From: Oncomelania hupensis
Taxonomy: Eukaryota > Mollusca > Gastropoda > Littorinimorpha > Pomatiopsidae
Reading direction: 5' to 3'
Length of the DNA stretch: 64,000 bases
Assembly: GCA_036898135.1 (NCBI GenBank)
Contig: CM072523.1
Span: 46,864,719 to 46,928,718 of the forward strand
Shown in pieces: positions 45,617 to 58,335 of the stretch. The position numbers and the translations under genes were made by a program. A model generated the notes under the pieces. That model was given only the letters and a program-made list of their open reading frames with translations. It was not told the origin of the DNA and made no database searches. The stretch's first letter is position 1; each line of letters starts with the position of its first letter.

Positions 45617-47885
45617 GAGAGATGCTGACTACTACCGCAAGCAGTTCAGGGGGAGTAGGAAAGAAGGGACAGAGACTTTTCCGCAGTACTTGAGTAGAGT
45701 ACAAGTCTTAGTGAAGAGATGGTTTTCTTTGGCTAAGAAGGATATAGATGATGCGGGCGTAGTGCTTGATGTCTTTCTGACTGAACAGTTGTTGTCAGTA
45801 ATGAACCCTGAGTTAGAGCTGTTTGTGAGGGAGAGGCAGCCTCAGAACGGCGAGCAAGCAGCTGAGATTGCCCAGTTACATGTAGATGCGAAACGGACAG
45901 TGAGTAACAGACCAGTGTTCGGTAGCGTGCCATACAAGGGGGGTAATCGTGCTGTCAGTCAACCTGTAGGGGCAGCGAGGAGTGGTCCTAGTAGCAACAA
46001 AGGTGAAGAGGATAAGAGGAGGGAACCTAGTGGGGAGAAACGTCCTGTGAAGTGTTTCAAGTGTGGGAAGCTAGGTCACGTAGCGAAGGAGTGCCGTAGT
46101 CCGAAACAGTTGCTACGTATCACTGTCAGTCCGGATTCAGGACCGATTCACTCGGAAATGACTAAGACTAGCTTTAGTACCATTCAGCCGTACAACCCGT
46201 GGAGCATGGGAACAGTCAGGGGTCAGCCTGTGAAGATTTTGAGAGATACTGGTGCCGAGGTGGGGGCAGTAGCAGCCAAGTGGGTGCGTCCTGAGGATAT
46301 GACAGGTAGAGAGATCGAGGTCATGTTCGCTGATCAGGTCAAGTCAGGGAAGTATCCTACAGCGTACGTAGAAGTAGACTCAGCTTTCGTGAAGGGTACT
46401 GTCGAACTGATTGTCATCGAGCAAGTTGTACCTGATGTCATTCTGGGCAACTGGGTTACCTTCAAGGGAGGCTATCGTAGTCCAGTGGCTGTAGATGGGT
46501 TAGAGTGTGCGATAGCCGCCGTTCAGACCAGGGCACAGGCCAAAGCAGAAGGGAGGCAGGAGAAAGCATTGCCGATTCCGAAGTCATTCCAACTCGACGT
46601 GACGCCCGATCAGTTGGCCAAGTTGCAGGAAGAAGATCCTACTTTAGCTAGAGCTAGAGAGTGCGAGAAGCAAGGGACGAAACTCAAGTCAGGCAAAGCG
46701 ATGGTTAGCTTCTGCAAAAAGAAGGGCATTCTGTATAGAGTGCACCATCAGTGGGAAGAAGAGCTAACGCAGCTAGTCGTGCCTAGCAAGCTCAGAGGGG
46801 AGGTGATGCGTCTGGCGCACGACCCTCCTATGGCCGGACACTTAGGTGGAAAGAGGACACGTAAGAGGATATGGGGAGTGTTCTATTGGCCAGGAATGTG
46901 CGGGGATGTCCGGCGATTCTGCGAATCATGTCCCGAATGCCAGAAAACAGTTCCTAGGGGTAGGGTAGCAAAAGTTCCGCTGCAGAAACTACCTCTAGTC
47001 GATGAGCCATTTCAGAGAGTTGCAGTTGGTATTGTAGGGCCTATAAAACCTTTGCCTCATTCGAAGGTGGAAACTATCAGAGCAGAGATTGGGACGATGT
47101 TGATCATGGGAGCGATCGAGCGGGCAGTTCCACCAGTCAGTTCGCCGATTGTGGCAGTAAAGAAGAAAGACGTCAGTTTTCGATTTGGTGGGAGGAAGCG
47201 TTCCAGGCGCAAGCTTGAGTATTTGGGACACATAGTGGGAGAAGGCAAAGTGCAACCAGAACAGGGCAAGATGGACAAGATCCAGAATGCACCACGTCCT
47301 ACTACCAAGAAACAGGTCAGGTCATTCCTTGGATTAGCAGGGTACTATCGGAAGTTTGTGCCGAATTTTGCTGCGATAGCTGTGCCGCTGACCGACTTAA
47401 CCAAGGGAGGCAAATCAGGTCCCGTACAGTGGTCCGATGCTTGTGAAGTAGCATTCCAGACGCTCAAAAATCGCATATGTTCAAAACCTGTATGCTGTAT
47501 GCCAGACATGGAGAAACCATTAGTGCTACAGACAGACGCATCAGAGATTGGAATAGGGGCGATTTTGTGCCAAGACCAGGGTTTGGGTTTACAGCCAATT
47601 ACATGTGCCAGCAAGAAGCTAAACCAAGCAGAAATAAACTATTCCACCATAGAGAAGGAATGCTTAGCATTGGTGTGGGGCGTACAAAAGTTCAAGCAGT
47701 ACCTGTACGATCGGACAGTCATTGTGCAGACCGACCACAGACCTTTGCAATACCTGCAGCAAGCAAAGACTACGAATTGTAGACTCATGAGGTGGGCACT
47801 TCAACTCCAACCTTTCGATCTGATAGTGGAGAGTATTCCAGGGAAGGAAAATGTACCAGCTGATTTCTTGAGCAGAACTGAGTAG
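45598..47885 (+). CDS. pol: Element 2 Gag C-terminus and Pol (internally deleted)
   Basis: Open in this register from just after the G run to TAG 47883-47885. Residue numbers count from 45690. The end of capsid is followed by a CCHC knuckle (CFKCGKLGHVAKEC, ~122), protease motif RDTGAEVG (~186) and an integrase HHCC finger from H377. Right after VAVGIVGPI the integrase core is missing and the sequence joins the RT start (MLIMGAIERAVPPVSSPIVA). A second deletion removes the RT palm with its catalytic Asp pair and joins KLEYLGHIVGEG and the connection region. RNase H is complete: D616 (TDAS), E657 (KECLA), D682 (TDHRP) and D725 (ADFLSR). Integrase and RT are dead, RNase H motifs intact. Confidence 0.9.
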
Positions 47886-47935
47886 CGTGTTTGTTAAGAA
47901 CTAAAACTGTTAGTTTTCGTCTTGGTGGGGTGCTG

Positions 47936-49972
47936 TGTCACGCTACGCAGTTTGCAGTCGTGCGCCTATGTATATAGTTTAATCATCAGCCTGTACATAG
48001 AGGTTAAAAGTTACGGTAGTAAGGGGAGAGCATCAGAATAAAATTAATTAAATTTATAATCAATAGAAGTAGCGAATGGATTGCGCCCGTGCAGAACGAA
48101 CTATTGTTAGAAAACAGCATAGTTGGCTATTTTGTTATTGAGAAGTTTGATAGCTGCCATGCGATTTGCTATGTGTGGAATGCGTGCTCTAATCGCGAAC
48201 GGTGCAGAAAACGAATTATAATTAAAATGAGTATGTTCTAGAACATTCTAGGCTAATTGTATAAAACCCCATGCACTGTGTGTTTGAGAGGGGCAGAAAT
48301 TTTTGCATATCGCTTATGTAGCCAGAATCGACAGATCTGAGTCGTGTCAAGGTGCCAGATAGTGACTTTGTCTGTGGGTCGTACTGATCAGACTGTCAAC
48401 GAAAAAGAGCCTAAGTATCGGAAGAGGAGGACTATTTTGGGAACACTTTGGAAGTGTTTGAGTAACTGAAATTGCCCTAAGCCGTTTTGAATACCTGCTG
48501 TGTATTCTCGGTGAAATCCGAGTTATCTACGTGTAACGTCGGGTGACCTGTGACTCCGTCTAGGACTTCTTCTGCCTGTGTATCACCTTGCCTAACCATC
48601 TGTGCCTGTGTGTTTGTCTCGTCATATGTGTGTCTCTGTCAGCAGGCCGGAGGATCTCCACTGGTAACCGTAAGTTGTTTGACTCAATTTCTCAGTTGGC
48701 CATATCGTTCGGGGGTTTGGGTTATGCGTGCAGTGTGAATGGTTAGTTAATTATGTTTTCTTAATTCTATTTTATGTTTCATATTATTTGCTGCGTAAAT
48801 ACCTCGAGAGAGAGAGAGAGAGAGAGAATTTTCTAAAATGAATTATAAATTAAATAAGTGTAAATTAATATAAGGGAATTCGCTGTTGTGTAGCGAAGGG
48901 ATGACAGAAAAGAGATGAATGGAAATGCATGTGTGCAACGGCGGAAGTTATGACAGGGAGTTTTAGTAAGAATAGTGAAAGGGAGACAACCATTCCGTCA
49001 GCGGAATGCTTGTGCAATATATTGTAATATAATTATTAATGGTTGCGTATCTTGTATGTATTGCTGCAGATGTACCAAAACCAATAACCAAAACCAGACT
49101 CAGAGTTGAGGGTTCCACCTTCCAGCTGGGCCGCGTGTGTGTGGAGCGTGCTGAACCAACGCCTTTACCTTTGGTCAACCTTAGGTTAAGGTTCTTGTGT
49201 CGAGGAAAAAGTTGCATTTTCTATGTTAAGCTGTTTATAACTGTTCACACAACACACACACGCACCCTGCATTCACACAACAAATAACTATGTCTGTTAA
49301 GGAACCATTTATGAAAGAAATACTTATTTACATGTGCTAACTTGGAAATTTCAGTGGATTGGAACATATTTAATTTGAAGTGAATAATAAATATTGCTTG
49401 AGTAATATTACCTACCTGATTAAGTAGCCCTGTGATTGTATAGTTTTGTCTGGGGGAATTAATTCGCCAGATATATACTAATTAGTATTTTAGATTATTT
49501 CCTTACAAATTCTATTTGTATAAAATATAAATTTTCTTGATTTATTTTATATAATATAAAAGACTTGTAATAGCTGATTTGAAGTTTAAGCAAGGTTGAA
49601 TATTTATAAAGATTTAAAGCAATTGCTTACATTTATTTACCTTGTTGTCAGTAAGCTGATCCAGACATAATTATTATAAATCTTTTGTACATTTTGTAGT
49701 TAGTCATTTTCCATTTTTGATTTAATTATCATTATTAGTTTGAGCGAATTGTTTATGTGCAGTTTGGGGTTATATTAGTGGGATTGAGGGTTGGTAGGTT
49801 GGGAAGTGGGAAAAAGGGAGTTAATTTTGAGTGTGAATGTGTGAGTGAAATAAAGAAATTGTCTTGTCACTTATGGTCTTGTCTTTTAGAGTTTATTTAG
49901 GTGTTGGGTTTTTTTTCCTCGTGTGAAAGAGCACACATATCGAACCTCTGTTGAGACAGTTTGGACGTGACA
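47936..49972 (+). repeat. Element 2 3' LTR
   Basis: 2,037 bp. It matches the 5' LTR closely over the first ~850 and last ~560 bp. Between ~48,830 and ~49,400 it is diverged, and around 49085-49230 it has an unrelated ~150 bp segment. A G-rich GGTGGGG lies just before it as possible polypurine tract. Confidence 0.94.
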
Positions 49973-52900
49973 AGTATTGCTGCTAGTCTGTAATAGTATT
50001 GCTGCTAGCCTGTAACCTGTAATAGTATTGCTGATAGCCTGTAACCTGTAATAGTATTGCTGCTAGCCTGTAACCTGTAATAGTATTGCTGCTAGGCTGT
50101 AACCTGTTATAGTATTGCTGCTAGCCTGTAACCTGCAATAGTAACGCTGCGAGCCTGTAACCTGTAATAGTATTGCTGCTAGCCAGTGACCTGTAATAGT
50201 ATTGCTGCTAGGCTGTAATAGTATTGCTGCTAGCCTGTAACCTGTAATAGTATTGCTGCTAGCCTGTAACCTGTAATAGTATTGCTGCTAGCCTGTAATA
50301 GTATTGCTGCTAGCCTGTAATAGTATTGCTGCTAGCCTGTAACCTGTAATAGTATTGCTGCTAGCCTGTAACCGTAATAGTATTGCTGCTAGGCTGTAAT
50401 AGTATTGCTGCTAGCCTGTAATAGTATTGTTGCTAGCCTGTAACCTGTAATAGTATTGCTGCTAGGCTGTAATTGTTTTGCTGCTAGCCTGTAACCTGTA
50501 ATATTATTGCTGCTAGCCTGTAATAGTATTGTTGTAAGCCTGTAACCTGTAATAGTACTGCTGCTAGCCTCTAACCTGTAATAGTGTTGCTGCTAGCCTG
50601 TAATAGTAATGCTGCTAGCCTGTAATAGTATTTTGCTGCTAGCCTGTAACCTGTAATAGTATTGCTGCTAGCCTGTAACCTGTAATAGTATTGCTGTTCG
50701 CCTGTAACCTGTAATGGTATTGCTGCTAGCCTGTAATAGTTTTGTTGCTAGCCTGTAACCTGTAATAGTATTGCTGCTAGCCTGTATCCTGTAATAGTGT
50801 TGCTGCTAGCCTATAATAGTATTGCTGCTAGTCTGTAATAGTATTGCTGCTAGCCTGTAACCTGTAATAGTATTGTTGCTAACCTGTAACCTGTAATAGT
50901 TTTGCTGCTAGCCTGTAACCTGTAATAGTATTGCTGCTAGGCTGTAACCTGTTATAGTATTGCTGCTAGCCTGTAACCTGCAATAGTAACGCTGCTAGCC
51001 TGTAACCTGTAATAGTATTGCTGCTAGCCTGTGACCTGTAATAGTATTGCTGCTAGCCTGTAATAGTATTGCTGCTAGCGTGTAACCTGTAGTAGTATTG
51101 CTGCTAGCCTGTAACCTGTAATAGTAATGCTGCTAGCCTGTAATAGTATTGCTGCTAGCCTGTAACCTGTAGTAGTATTGCTGCTAGCCTGTAACCTGTA
51201 ATAGTATTTCTGCTAGCCTGTAACCTGTAATGGTATTGCTGCTAGCCTGTAACCTGTAATAATATTGCTGCTAGCCTGTAACCTGTAACAGTATTGCTGC
51301 TAGCCTGTAATAGTATTGCTGCTAGCCTGTAACCTGTAATAGTATTGCTGCTTGCCTGTAACCTGTAATAGTATTGCTGCTAGCCTGTAATAGTATTGCT
51401 GCTAGCCTGTAACCTGTAGTAGTATTGCTGCTAGCCTGTAGCCTGTAATAGTAATGCTGCTAGCCTGTAACCTGTAATAGTATTGCTGCTAGCCTGTAAC
51501 CTGTATTAGTATTGCTGCTAGCCTGTAACCAGTAATAGTATTGCTGCTAGCCTGTAACCTGTATAAGTATTACTGCTAGCCTGTAACCTGTAATAGTATT
51601 GCTGCTGGCCTGTAATAATATTGCTGCTAGCCTGTAACCTGTAATAGTATTGCTGCTAGCCTGTAACCTGTAATAGTATTGCTGCTAGCCTGTAACCTAT
51701 AATAGTATTGCTGCTAGCCTGTAACCCGTAATAGTATTGCTGCTAGCCTGTAACCTGTAATCGTATTGCTGCTAGGCTTTAATAATATTGCTGCTATCCT
51801 GTAACCTGTAATAGTATTGCTGCTCGCCTGTAACCTGTAATAGTATTGCTGCTAGCCTGTTACCTGTAATAGTATTGCTGCTAGCCTGTAATAGTATTGC
51901 TGCTAGCCTGTAACCTGTAATAGTATTGCTGCTAGGCTGTAACCTGTTATAGTATTGCTGCTAGCCTGTAACCTGCAATAGTAACGCTGCTAGCCTGTAA
52001 CCTGTAATAGTATTGCTGCTAGCCTGTGACCTGTAATAGTATTGCTGCTAGCCTGTAATAGTATTGCTGCTAGCCTGTAACCTGTAGTAGTATTGCTGCT
52101 AGCCTGTAACCTGTAATAGTAATGCTGCTAGCCTGTAATAGTATTGCTGCTAGCCTGTAACCTGTAGTAGTATTGCTGCTAGCCTGTAACCTGTAATAGT
52201 ATTGCTGCTAGCCTGCAATAGTATTGCTGCTAGCCTGTGACCTGTAATAGTATTGCTGCTAGCCTGTAACCTGTATGAGTATTGCTGCTAGCCTGTAACC
52301 TGTAATAGTATTGCTGCTAGCCTGAAACCTGTAATAGTATTGCTGCTAGCCTGTAACCAGTACTAGTTTTGCTGCTAGCTTGTAACCTGTAATAGTATTG
52401 CTGTTAGCCTGTAACCTGTAATAGTATTGCTGCTAGCCTGTAACCTGTAATAGTATTGCTGTTAGCCTGTAACCTTTAATAGTATTGCTGCTAGCTTGTA
52501 ACCTGTAATAGTATTGCTGCTAGCCTGAAATAGTATTGCTGCTAGCCAGTAACCTTTAATAGTATTGCTGCTAGCCTGTAACCTTTAATAGTATTGCTGC
52601 TAGCCTGTAACCTGTAATAGTATTGCTACTAGCCTTTAACCTGTAATAGTATTGCTGCTAGCCTGTTACCTGTAATAGTATTGCTGCTAGCCTGTAATAG
52701 TATTGCTGCTAGCCTGTAACCTGTAATAGTATTGCTGCTAGCCTGTTACCTGTAATAGTATTGCTGCTAGCCTGTAATAGTATTGCTGCTAGCCTGTTAC
52801 CTGTAATAGTATTGCTGCTAGCCTGTAATAGTATTGCTGCTAGCCTGTAACCTGTAATAGTATTGCTGCTAGCCTGTAACCTGTAATAGTATTGCTGCTA

Positions 52901-55307
52901 GCCTGTAACCTGTAACAGTATTGCTGCTAGCCTGTAACCTGTAATAGTATTGCTGCTAGCCTTTAATAGTATTCCTGCTAGCCTTTAATAGTATTGCTGC
53001 TAGCCTGGAATAGTATTACTGCTAGCCTGTAATAGTATTGCTGCTAGCCTGTAATAGTATTGCTGCTAGCCTGTAACCTGTAATAGTATTGCTGCTAGCC
53101 TGTAACCTGTAATAGTATTGCTGCTAGCCTGTAATAGTATTGCTGCTAGCCTGTAAGCTGTAATAGTTTTGCGGCTAGCCTGTAACCTGTAATAGTATTG
53201 CTGCTAGCCTGTTACCTGTAATAGTATTGCTGCTAGCCTGTAACCTGTAATAGTATTGCTGCTAGCCTGTAACCTGTAATAGTATTGCTGCTAGCCTGTA
53301 ACCTGTAACAGTATTGCTGCTAGCCTGTAATAGTATTGCTGCTAGCCTGTAACCTGTAATAGTATTGCTGCTAGCCTGTAACCTGTAATAGTATTGCTGC
53401 TAGCCTGTAATAGTATTGCTGCTAGCCTGTTACCTGTAGTAGTATTGCTGCTAGCCTGTAGCCTGTAATAGTAATGCTGCTAGCCTGTAACCTGTAATAG
53501 TAATGCTGCTAGCCTGTAACCTGTATTAGTATTGCTGATATCCTGTAACCAGTAATAGTATTGCTGCTAGCCTTTAACCTGTATAAGTATTACTGCTAGC
53601 CTGTAACCTGTAATAGTATTGCTGCTGGCCTGTGATAATATTGCTGCTAGCCTGTAACCTGTAATAGTATTGCTGCTAGCCTGTAACCTGTAATAGTATT
53701 GCTGCTGGCCTGTAACCTATAATAGTATTGCTGCTAGCCTGTAACCTGTAATAGTATTGCTGCTAGCCTGTAACCTGTAATAGTATTGCTGCTAGCCTGT
53801 AATAGTATTGCTGCTAGCCTGTAAGCTGTAATAGTTTTGCGGCTAGCCTGTAACCTGTAATAGTATTGCTGCTAGCCTGTTACCTGTAATAGTATTGCTG
53901 CTAGCCTGTAACCTGTAATAGTATTGCTGCTAGCCTGTAACCTGTAATAGTATTGCTGCTAGCCTGTAACCTGTAACAGTATTGCTGCTAGCCTGTAATA
54001 GTATTGCTGCTAGCCTGTAACCTGTAATAGTGTTGCTGCTAGCTTGCTGCTAGCCTGCAATAGTATTGCTGCTAGCCTGTAACCTGTAATAGTATTGCTG
54101 CTAGCCTGTAACCTGTAATAGTATTGCTGCTAGCCTGTAACCTGTAATAGTATTGCTGCTAGCCTGTAACCTGTAATAGTATTGCTGCTAGCCTGTAACC
54201 AGTACTAGTTTTGCTGCTAGCCTGTAACCTGTAATAGTATTGCTGCTAGCCTGTAACCTGTAATAGTATTGCTGCTAGCCTGTAACCTGTAATAGTATTG
54301 CTGTTAGCCTGTAACCTGTAATAGTAATGCTGCTAGCTTGTAACCTGTAATAGTATTGCTGCTAGCCTGAAATAGTATTGCTGCTAGCCTGTAATAGTAT
54401 TGCTGCTAGCCTGTAACCTGTAATAGTATTGCTGCTAGCCTGTAACCTGTAATAGTATTGCTGCTAGACTGTAACCTGTAACAATATTGCTGCTAGCCTG
54501 TAACCTGTAATAGTATTGCTGCTAGCCTGTAACCTATAATAGTATTGCTGCTAGCCTGTAATCTGCAATAGTAACGCTGCTAGCCTGTAACCTGTAATAG
54601 TATTGCTGCTAGCCTGTAACCTGTAATAGTATTGCTGCTTGCCTGTGACCTGTAATAGTAATGCTGCTAGCCTGTAATAGTATTGCTGCTAGCCTGTAAC
54701 CTGTAGTAGTATTGCTGCTAGCCTGTAACCTGTAATAGTATTGCTGCTAGCCTGTAACCTGTAATAGTATTGCTGCTAGCCTGTAACCTGTAATAGTATT
54801 GCTGCTAGCCTGTAACCTGTAATAGTATTGCTGCTAGCCTGTAACCTGTAATAGTATTGCTGCTAGCCTGTAATAGTATTGCTGCTAGCCTGTAACCTGT
54901 AATAGCATTGCTGCTAGCCTGTAACCTGTAATAGTATTGCTGCTAGCCTGTGACCTGTAATATTACTGCTGCTAGCCTGGAACCTGCAATAGTAACGCTG
55001 CTAGCCTGTAACCTGTAATAGTATTGCTGCTAGCCTTTAACCTGTAATAGTATTGCTGCTAGCCTGTGACCTGTGATAGTATTGCTGCTAGCCTGTAATA
55101 GTATTGCTGCTAGCCTGTAACCTGTAATAGTATTGCTGCTAGCCTGTAACCTGTAGTAGTATTGCTGCTAGCCTGTAACCTGTAATAGTATTGCTGCTAG
55201 CCTGTAACCTGTAAAAGTATTGCTGCTAGCCTGTAACCTGTAATAGTATTGCTGCTAGCCTGTAACCTGTAAAAGTATTGCTGCTAGCTTGTAATAATAT
55301 TGCTGCT
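49973..55307. repeat. Minisatellite B, right block
   Basis: 5.3 kb of the same 22/29 bp units, with variant-rich composition like the left part of the main block. It ends abruptly at TTGCTGCTA before ATCACACGCAC. Confidence 0.98.
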
Positions 55308-55579
55308 ATATCACACGCACTTGCCCAATCGTCAGCAAAATTACCAATTCTGCAGTAATAAATAGCATAAAATCTTACCTTTTTACCTGTTCCTACCACA
55401 TGCTTAAAGGGCCGCTGTTACTGCTACTGCTGCTGCTGCTGCTGCTGTTGATGAAGTTTTTGATAACGACGACGATGATGATAACAACAAATTTTTTTTA
55501 TTATTGCTTAATCACACATCATGGGTGGTGAAATGATGACGAAAAGCAGGCGTACATTGATTGATTGATTGATTGATTG
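55308..55579. other. Simple-repeat-rich spacer
   Basis: Contains a (CTG)n run near 55423-55449, a GAC/GAT-rich run near 55468-55484 and (ATTG)n at 55557-55579. The last forms the tail of the adjoining 556 bp repeat. Confidence 0.7.
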
Positions 55580-56136
55580 TTGCTTTAGGTCCAGCGGACT
55601 CTTCCGAGCCAAATCAGGACCGGACAACCCCCAATCCGCATAAAAGATCTGCCGAAACAACCCTAGTGGGAAAATTGAATGCCCTCCACCGGCCAGTCAC
55701 TTTACAATAAAGACATCCCACGCAGGGGACGGCTGAGGCTTTACCCCAACTACTCGAACACCCGGTTACAAAAACAAAATAGAACACAAACAGCATTATA
55801 AATCATCAACAAAACACATACATATAAAATGCCTATGGTGCTAAATAATAACATCATAGGAAGCCCTAGTGACCACCCGGCAGAAAGCGTCCAACACTCC
55901 CAAGCTAATCCAACAGACCTCATACACAAACAAGGAGTCTTGTCCAGGAAGAGTTTTCAAGAAAAAAGGTAGGTCATTGATCTAGCGAAGAAGAAGATAG
56001 TATAGCAGAGTGATAGGACAGATCAGGAATGGGAAAGATCAAATGAGGAAGACAGCGACAGTGGGAATTTAAAGCACTAAATTTCTAGAAAGTGGGGATA
56101 CTATTTATACTGAAACCCCCGGCACTCCAACGGGGG
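55580..56136 (-). repeat. Dispersed ~556 bp repeat, copy 2
   Basis: Direct counterpart of 3800-4355 with scattered substitutions. On its minus strand it ends GGACCTAAAGCAA and runs into (CAAT)n, a retroposon-like tail. TATAAATAG sits near its start, at about 56101-56110. Homology may resume beyond 56136: AAGACAGGTTT near 56174 is also found directly after copy 1. Confidence 0.8.
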
Positions 56137-56303
56137 TACTGTTGCCGCAGTGAATCAGTCATGCCTACAAAGGCAAGACAGGTTTTCAACTGGGGCTTTC
56201 ACTTTTCCCTTTATAGGTTAGAACAATCTACAGTGGCAAGATTGCTCATGACCCCAAGGGGTAGCAGGCGTACAAAAAAAACAACTAGATAGATGAAAAA
56301 ACC

Positions 56304-56584
<281 letters not shown>

Positions 56585-56693
56585 CCTTCTAATCAATTCT
56601 AAGGACGTGCTCGGACACACACGCACAGAAACGAAAAAGGTCGAATTGAAAGTAGGCTCTTACTCCCGCCCGTGATATACTTCCTACCCTATT

Positions 56694-57890
56694 AAAATCC
56701 TATCCCGTAACTCAAAGGTCGTTGGGGCACCACAGACGATCGTTTAACCAGCGTACTCCATCTTTCTCTGTCCTCAGCAACCCTCATGGCTTCGCTCAGT
56801 GTCAAACCAGTCCATTCTCAAATGTTGTCCTCGCACCTCTTTTTTTAAATCTCCCTCTTCTTCTGCCTCCTTGCATCCTGCCTTCCAGGATGGTCTTTGC
56901 AAAGCCTGATGATCTGGTGACGTGCACCTACCATAGGAGTTTCCGTTTTTTCACCACTGTGAACAGGTCATCGTGTTGTCCTATTGTGTGATGATCTGTC
57001 GGACTTGTTGGTGATGTGCTGTGTATAGAAAATGCGCAGAAGTCTTCTGTAGCATCTCATCTCCATGCTTTGTATTCTTTGTTGTAGATCTACTGTGAGG
57101 GTCCATGTTTTGCAAGCGTATAGGAAGATGGAGATGACAAGGTAGCGCAGCAGTCTTACCTTGTACATGTAGACTGATGGTCCTGTCTTTCCAAATGGGC
57201 TTCAACCTTAAACCGCAGTTGTTTGTGCGATCCTGGAGAGGAGTTCCTGTCGGGACCCATTGTCTGATACAATGGCTCCTAAATATTTCAAGCTATGCAC
57301 TGTGGTGAGGGATTGGCCTTGGACTTTGATGTACGTATGGATGCCATTGGTGATGTTGTTCATCATTTTGGTCTTCTCGGCACTTGTTTCCATTCCATAG
57401 GCTCTGGAGGTGGTGTCAAGCCTCTGTACCAGCAGTTCCAGTTCTTGTTCCTCTCCAGCCAATCCATCAATGTCATCCGCAAAAAGGAGGTTGGAGATTG
57501 CTCTACCCCATGTGCTAAATGTGTCTTCGTGATCTGCAAGGGCATCTGACATGATGCGCTCTAGGAAGATGTTGAAGAGGGTAGGAGAGAGTAGGCATCC
57601 ATGACGCACACCGATTGTTGTTCTGAACCAGCTCCCGATGGCGCTGTTATGGAGGACTGCACTGGTAGCATTGTCATACAGGCTTTTGATGACTTCAATA
57701 ATTTTAGGGCTGATGTTGTACACTCTCATGGTTGCCCACAGAGTTGCAAGCCAGAGTCGGTCAGACGCTTTCTTGAAGTCTTCATACACATGATATAGAT
57801 GTTGTTGATGCTGTAGGTATTTCTCGCAGATTATTCTGAGGTTAAAAATCTGTTCAGTGGTACTTCGCCCTGCCCTGAATGTCATGTAAC
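56694..57890 (-). pseudogene. LINE family X copy 1, RT and C-terminal region
   Basis: The minus frame 57885-57208 encodes RT with TFRAGRSTTEQIFNLR, GVRHGCLLSPTLFN and the catalytic box LLFADDIDGLAG, then KTKMM and SLKYLGAIVSDNGS. A frameshift near 57207 moves the next segment (WKDRTISLH, SIFLYACKTWTLT) into other frames, and the end decays to about 56694 with a short ATAGGAT remnant. Endonuclease is missing (5' truncation). The same family is at 60054-60895 (+) and 62036-62345 (-). A non-LTR element; clade not decided. Confidence 0.85.
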
Positions 57891-57967
57891 AGCAATATAA
57901 TAACAGCAATAACACCCAATAAATACTTTAAATGAATTGAAAACAAAAACAGCATCGTTTACACTGT

Positions 57968-57970
57968 CAC

Positions 57971-58045
<75 letters not shown>

Positions 58046-58046
58046 C
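57968..58046. repeat. (ATT)n microsatellite
   Basis: About 25 uninterrupted ATT units, downstream of the stop of the minus-strand cysteine-rich gene. Confidence 0.97.
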
Positions 58047-58201
58047 ATATCATCATCTTCATATTTTGTTTTAAACACGTTTTCAATCTCGCGTTGATCC
58101 TCTAGTCAGCCCTATGTAGGCAGCTTTTTGTTTAGATAGGGTTTCCAACAATTATGTAAATTTAGACGCGCGACCTCACATCCGAAAGAAATGGCGAGGA
58201 T

Positions 58202-58335
58202 CTATACATTATTAACACAGCAGCGCCTACTTGCGGAGCCTCCACACGTTCCAGTTATATAGTTACCATTGCAAGGGCCAGAATCCTCTTGACAAATTCC
58301 GAAGAGAGAATTGCAGACTGCGTCAATGTAGTATG
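58202..58335 (-). CDS. Exon 3 of cysteine-rich gene: module 2 and stop
   Basis: 134 nt after a strong acceptor (TTTTTTTTCTCCCTTGCTTCCAG, split as T-run then CTTCCAG). Encodes CNSLFGICQ ... TGTCGG ... RCC and the TAG at 58204-58202. Confidence 0.74.

Larger units (their letters stand above)
42322..49972 (+). mobile_element. LTR retrotransposon element 2 (Gypsy, Gmr1-like order, integrase core and RT palm deleted)
   Basis: 7,651 bp element with ~2.03 kb LTRs, TGTCACG...CGTGACA ends and a perfect 5 bp target duplication AGTAT (42317-42321 and 49973-49977). An 18 nt primer site follows the 5' LTR. Gag and pol are broken by one frameshift and two internal pol deletions. The remaining domains are in the order protease, integrase finger, RT pieces, RNase H. 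Its LTRs are near-identical at both ends but strongly different in the middle. Confidence 0.95.

Noticed and set aside
11743..55307. CRISPR-like array
   Set aside because: Units are contiguous with no unique spacers, there are no cas genes, and the setting is eukaryotic. It is a minisatellite.
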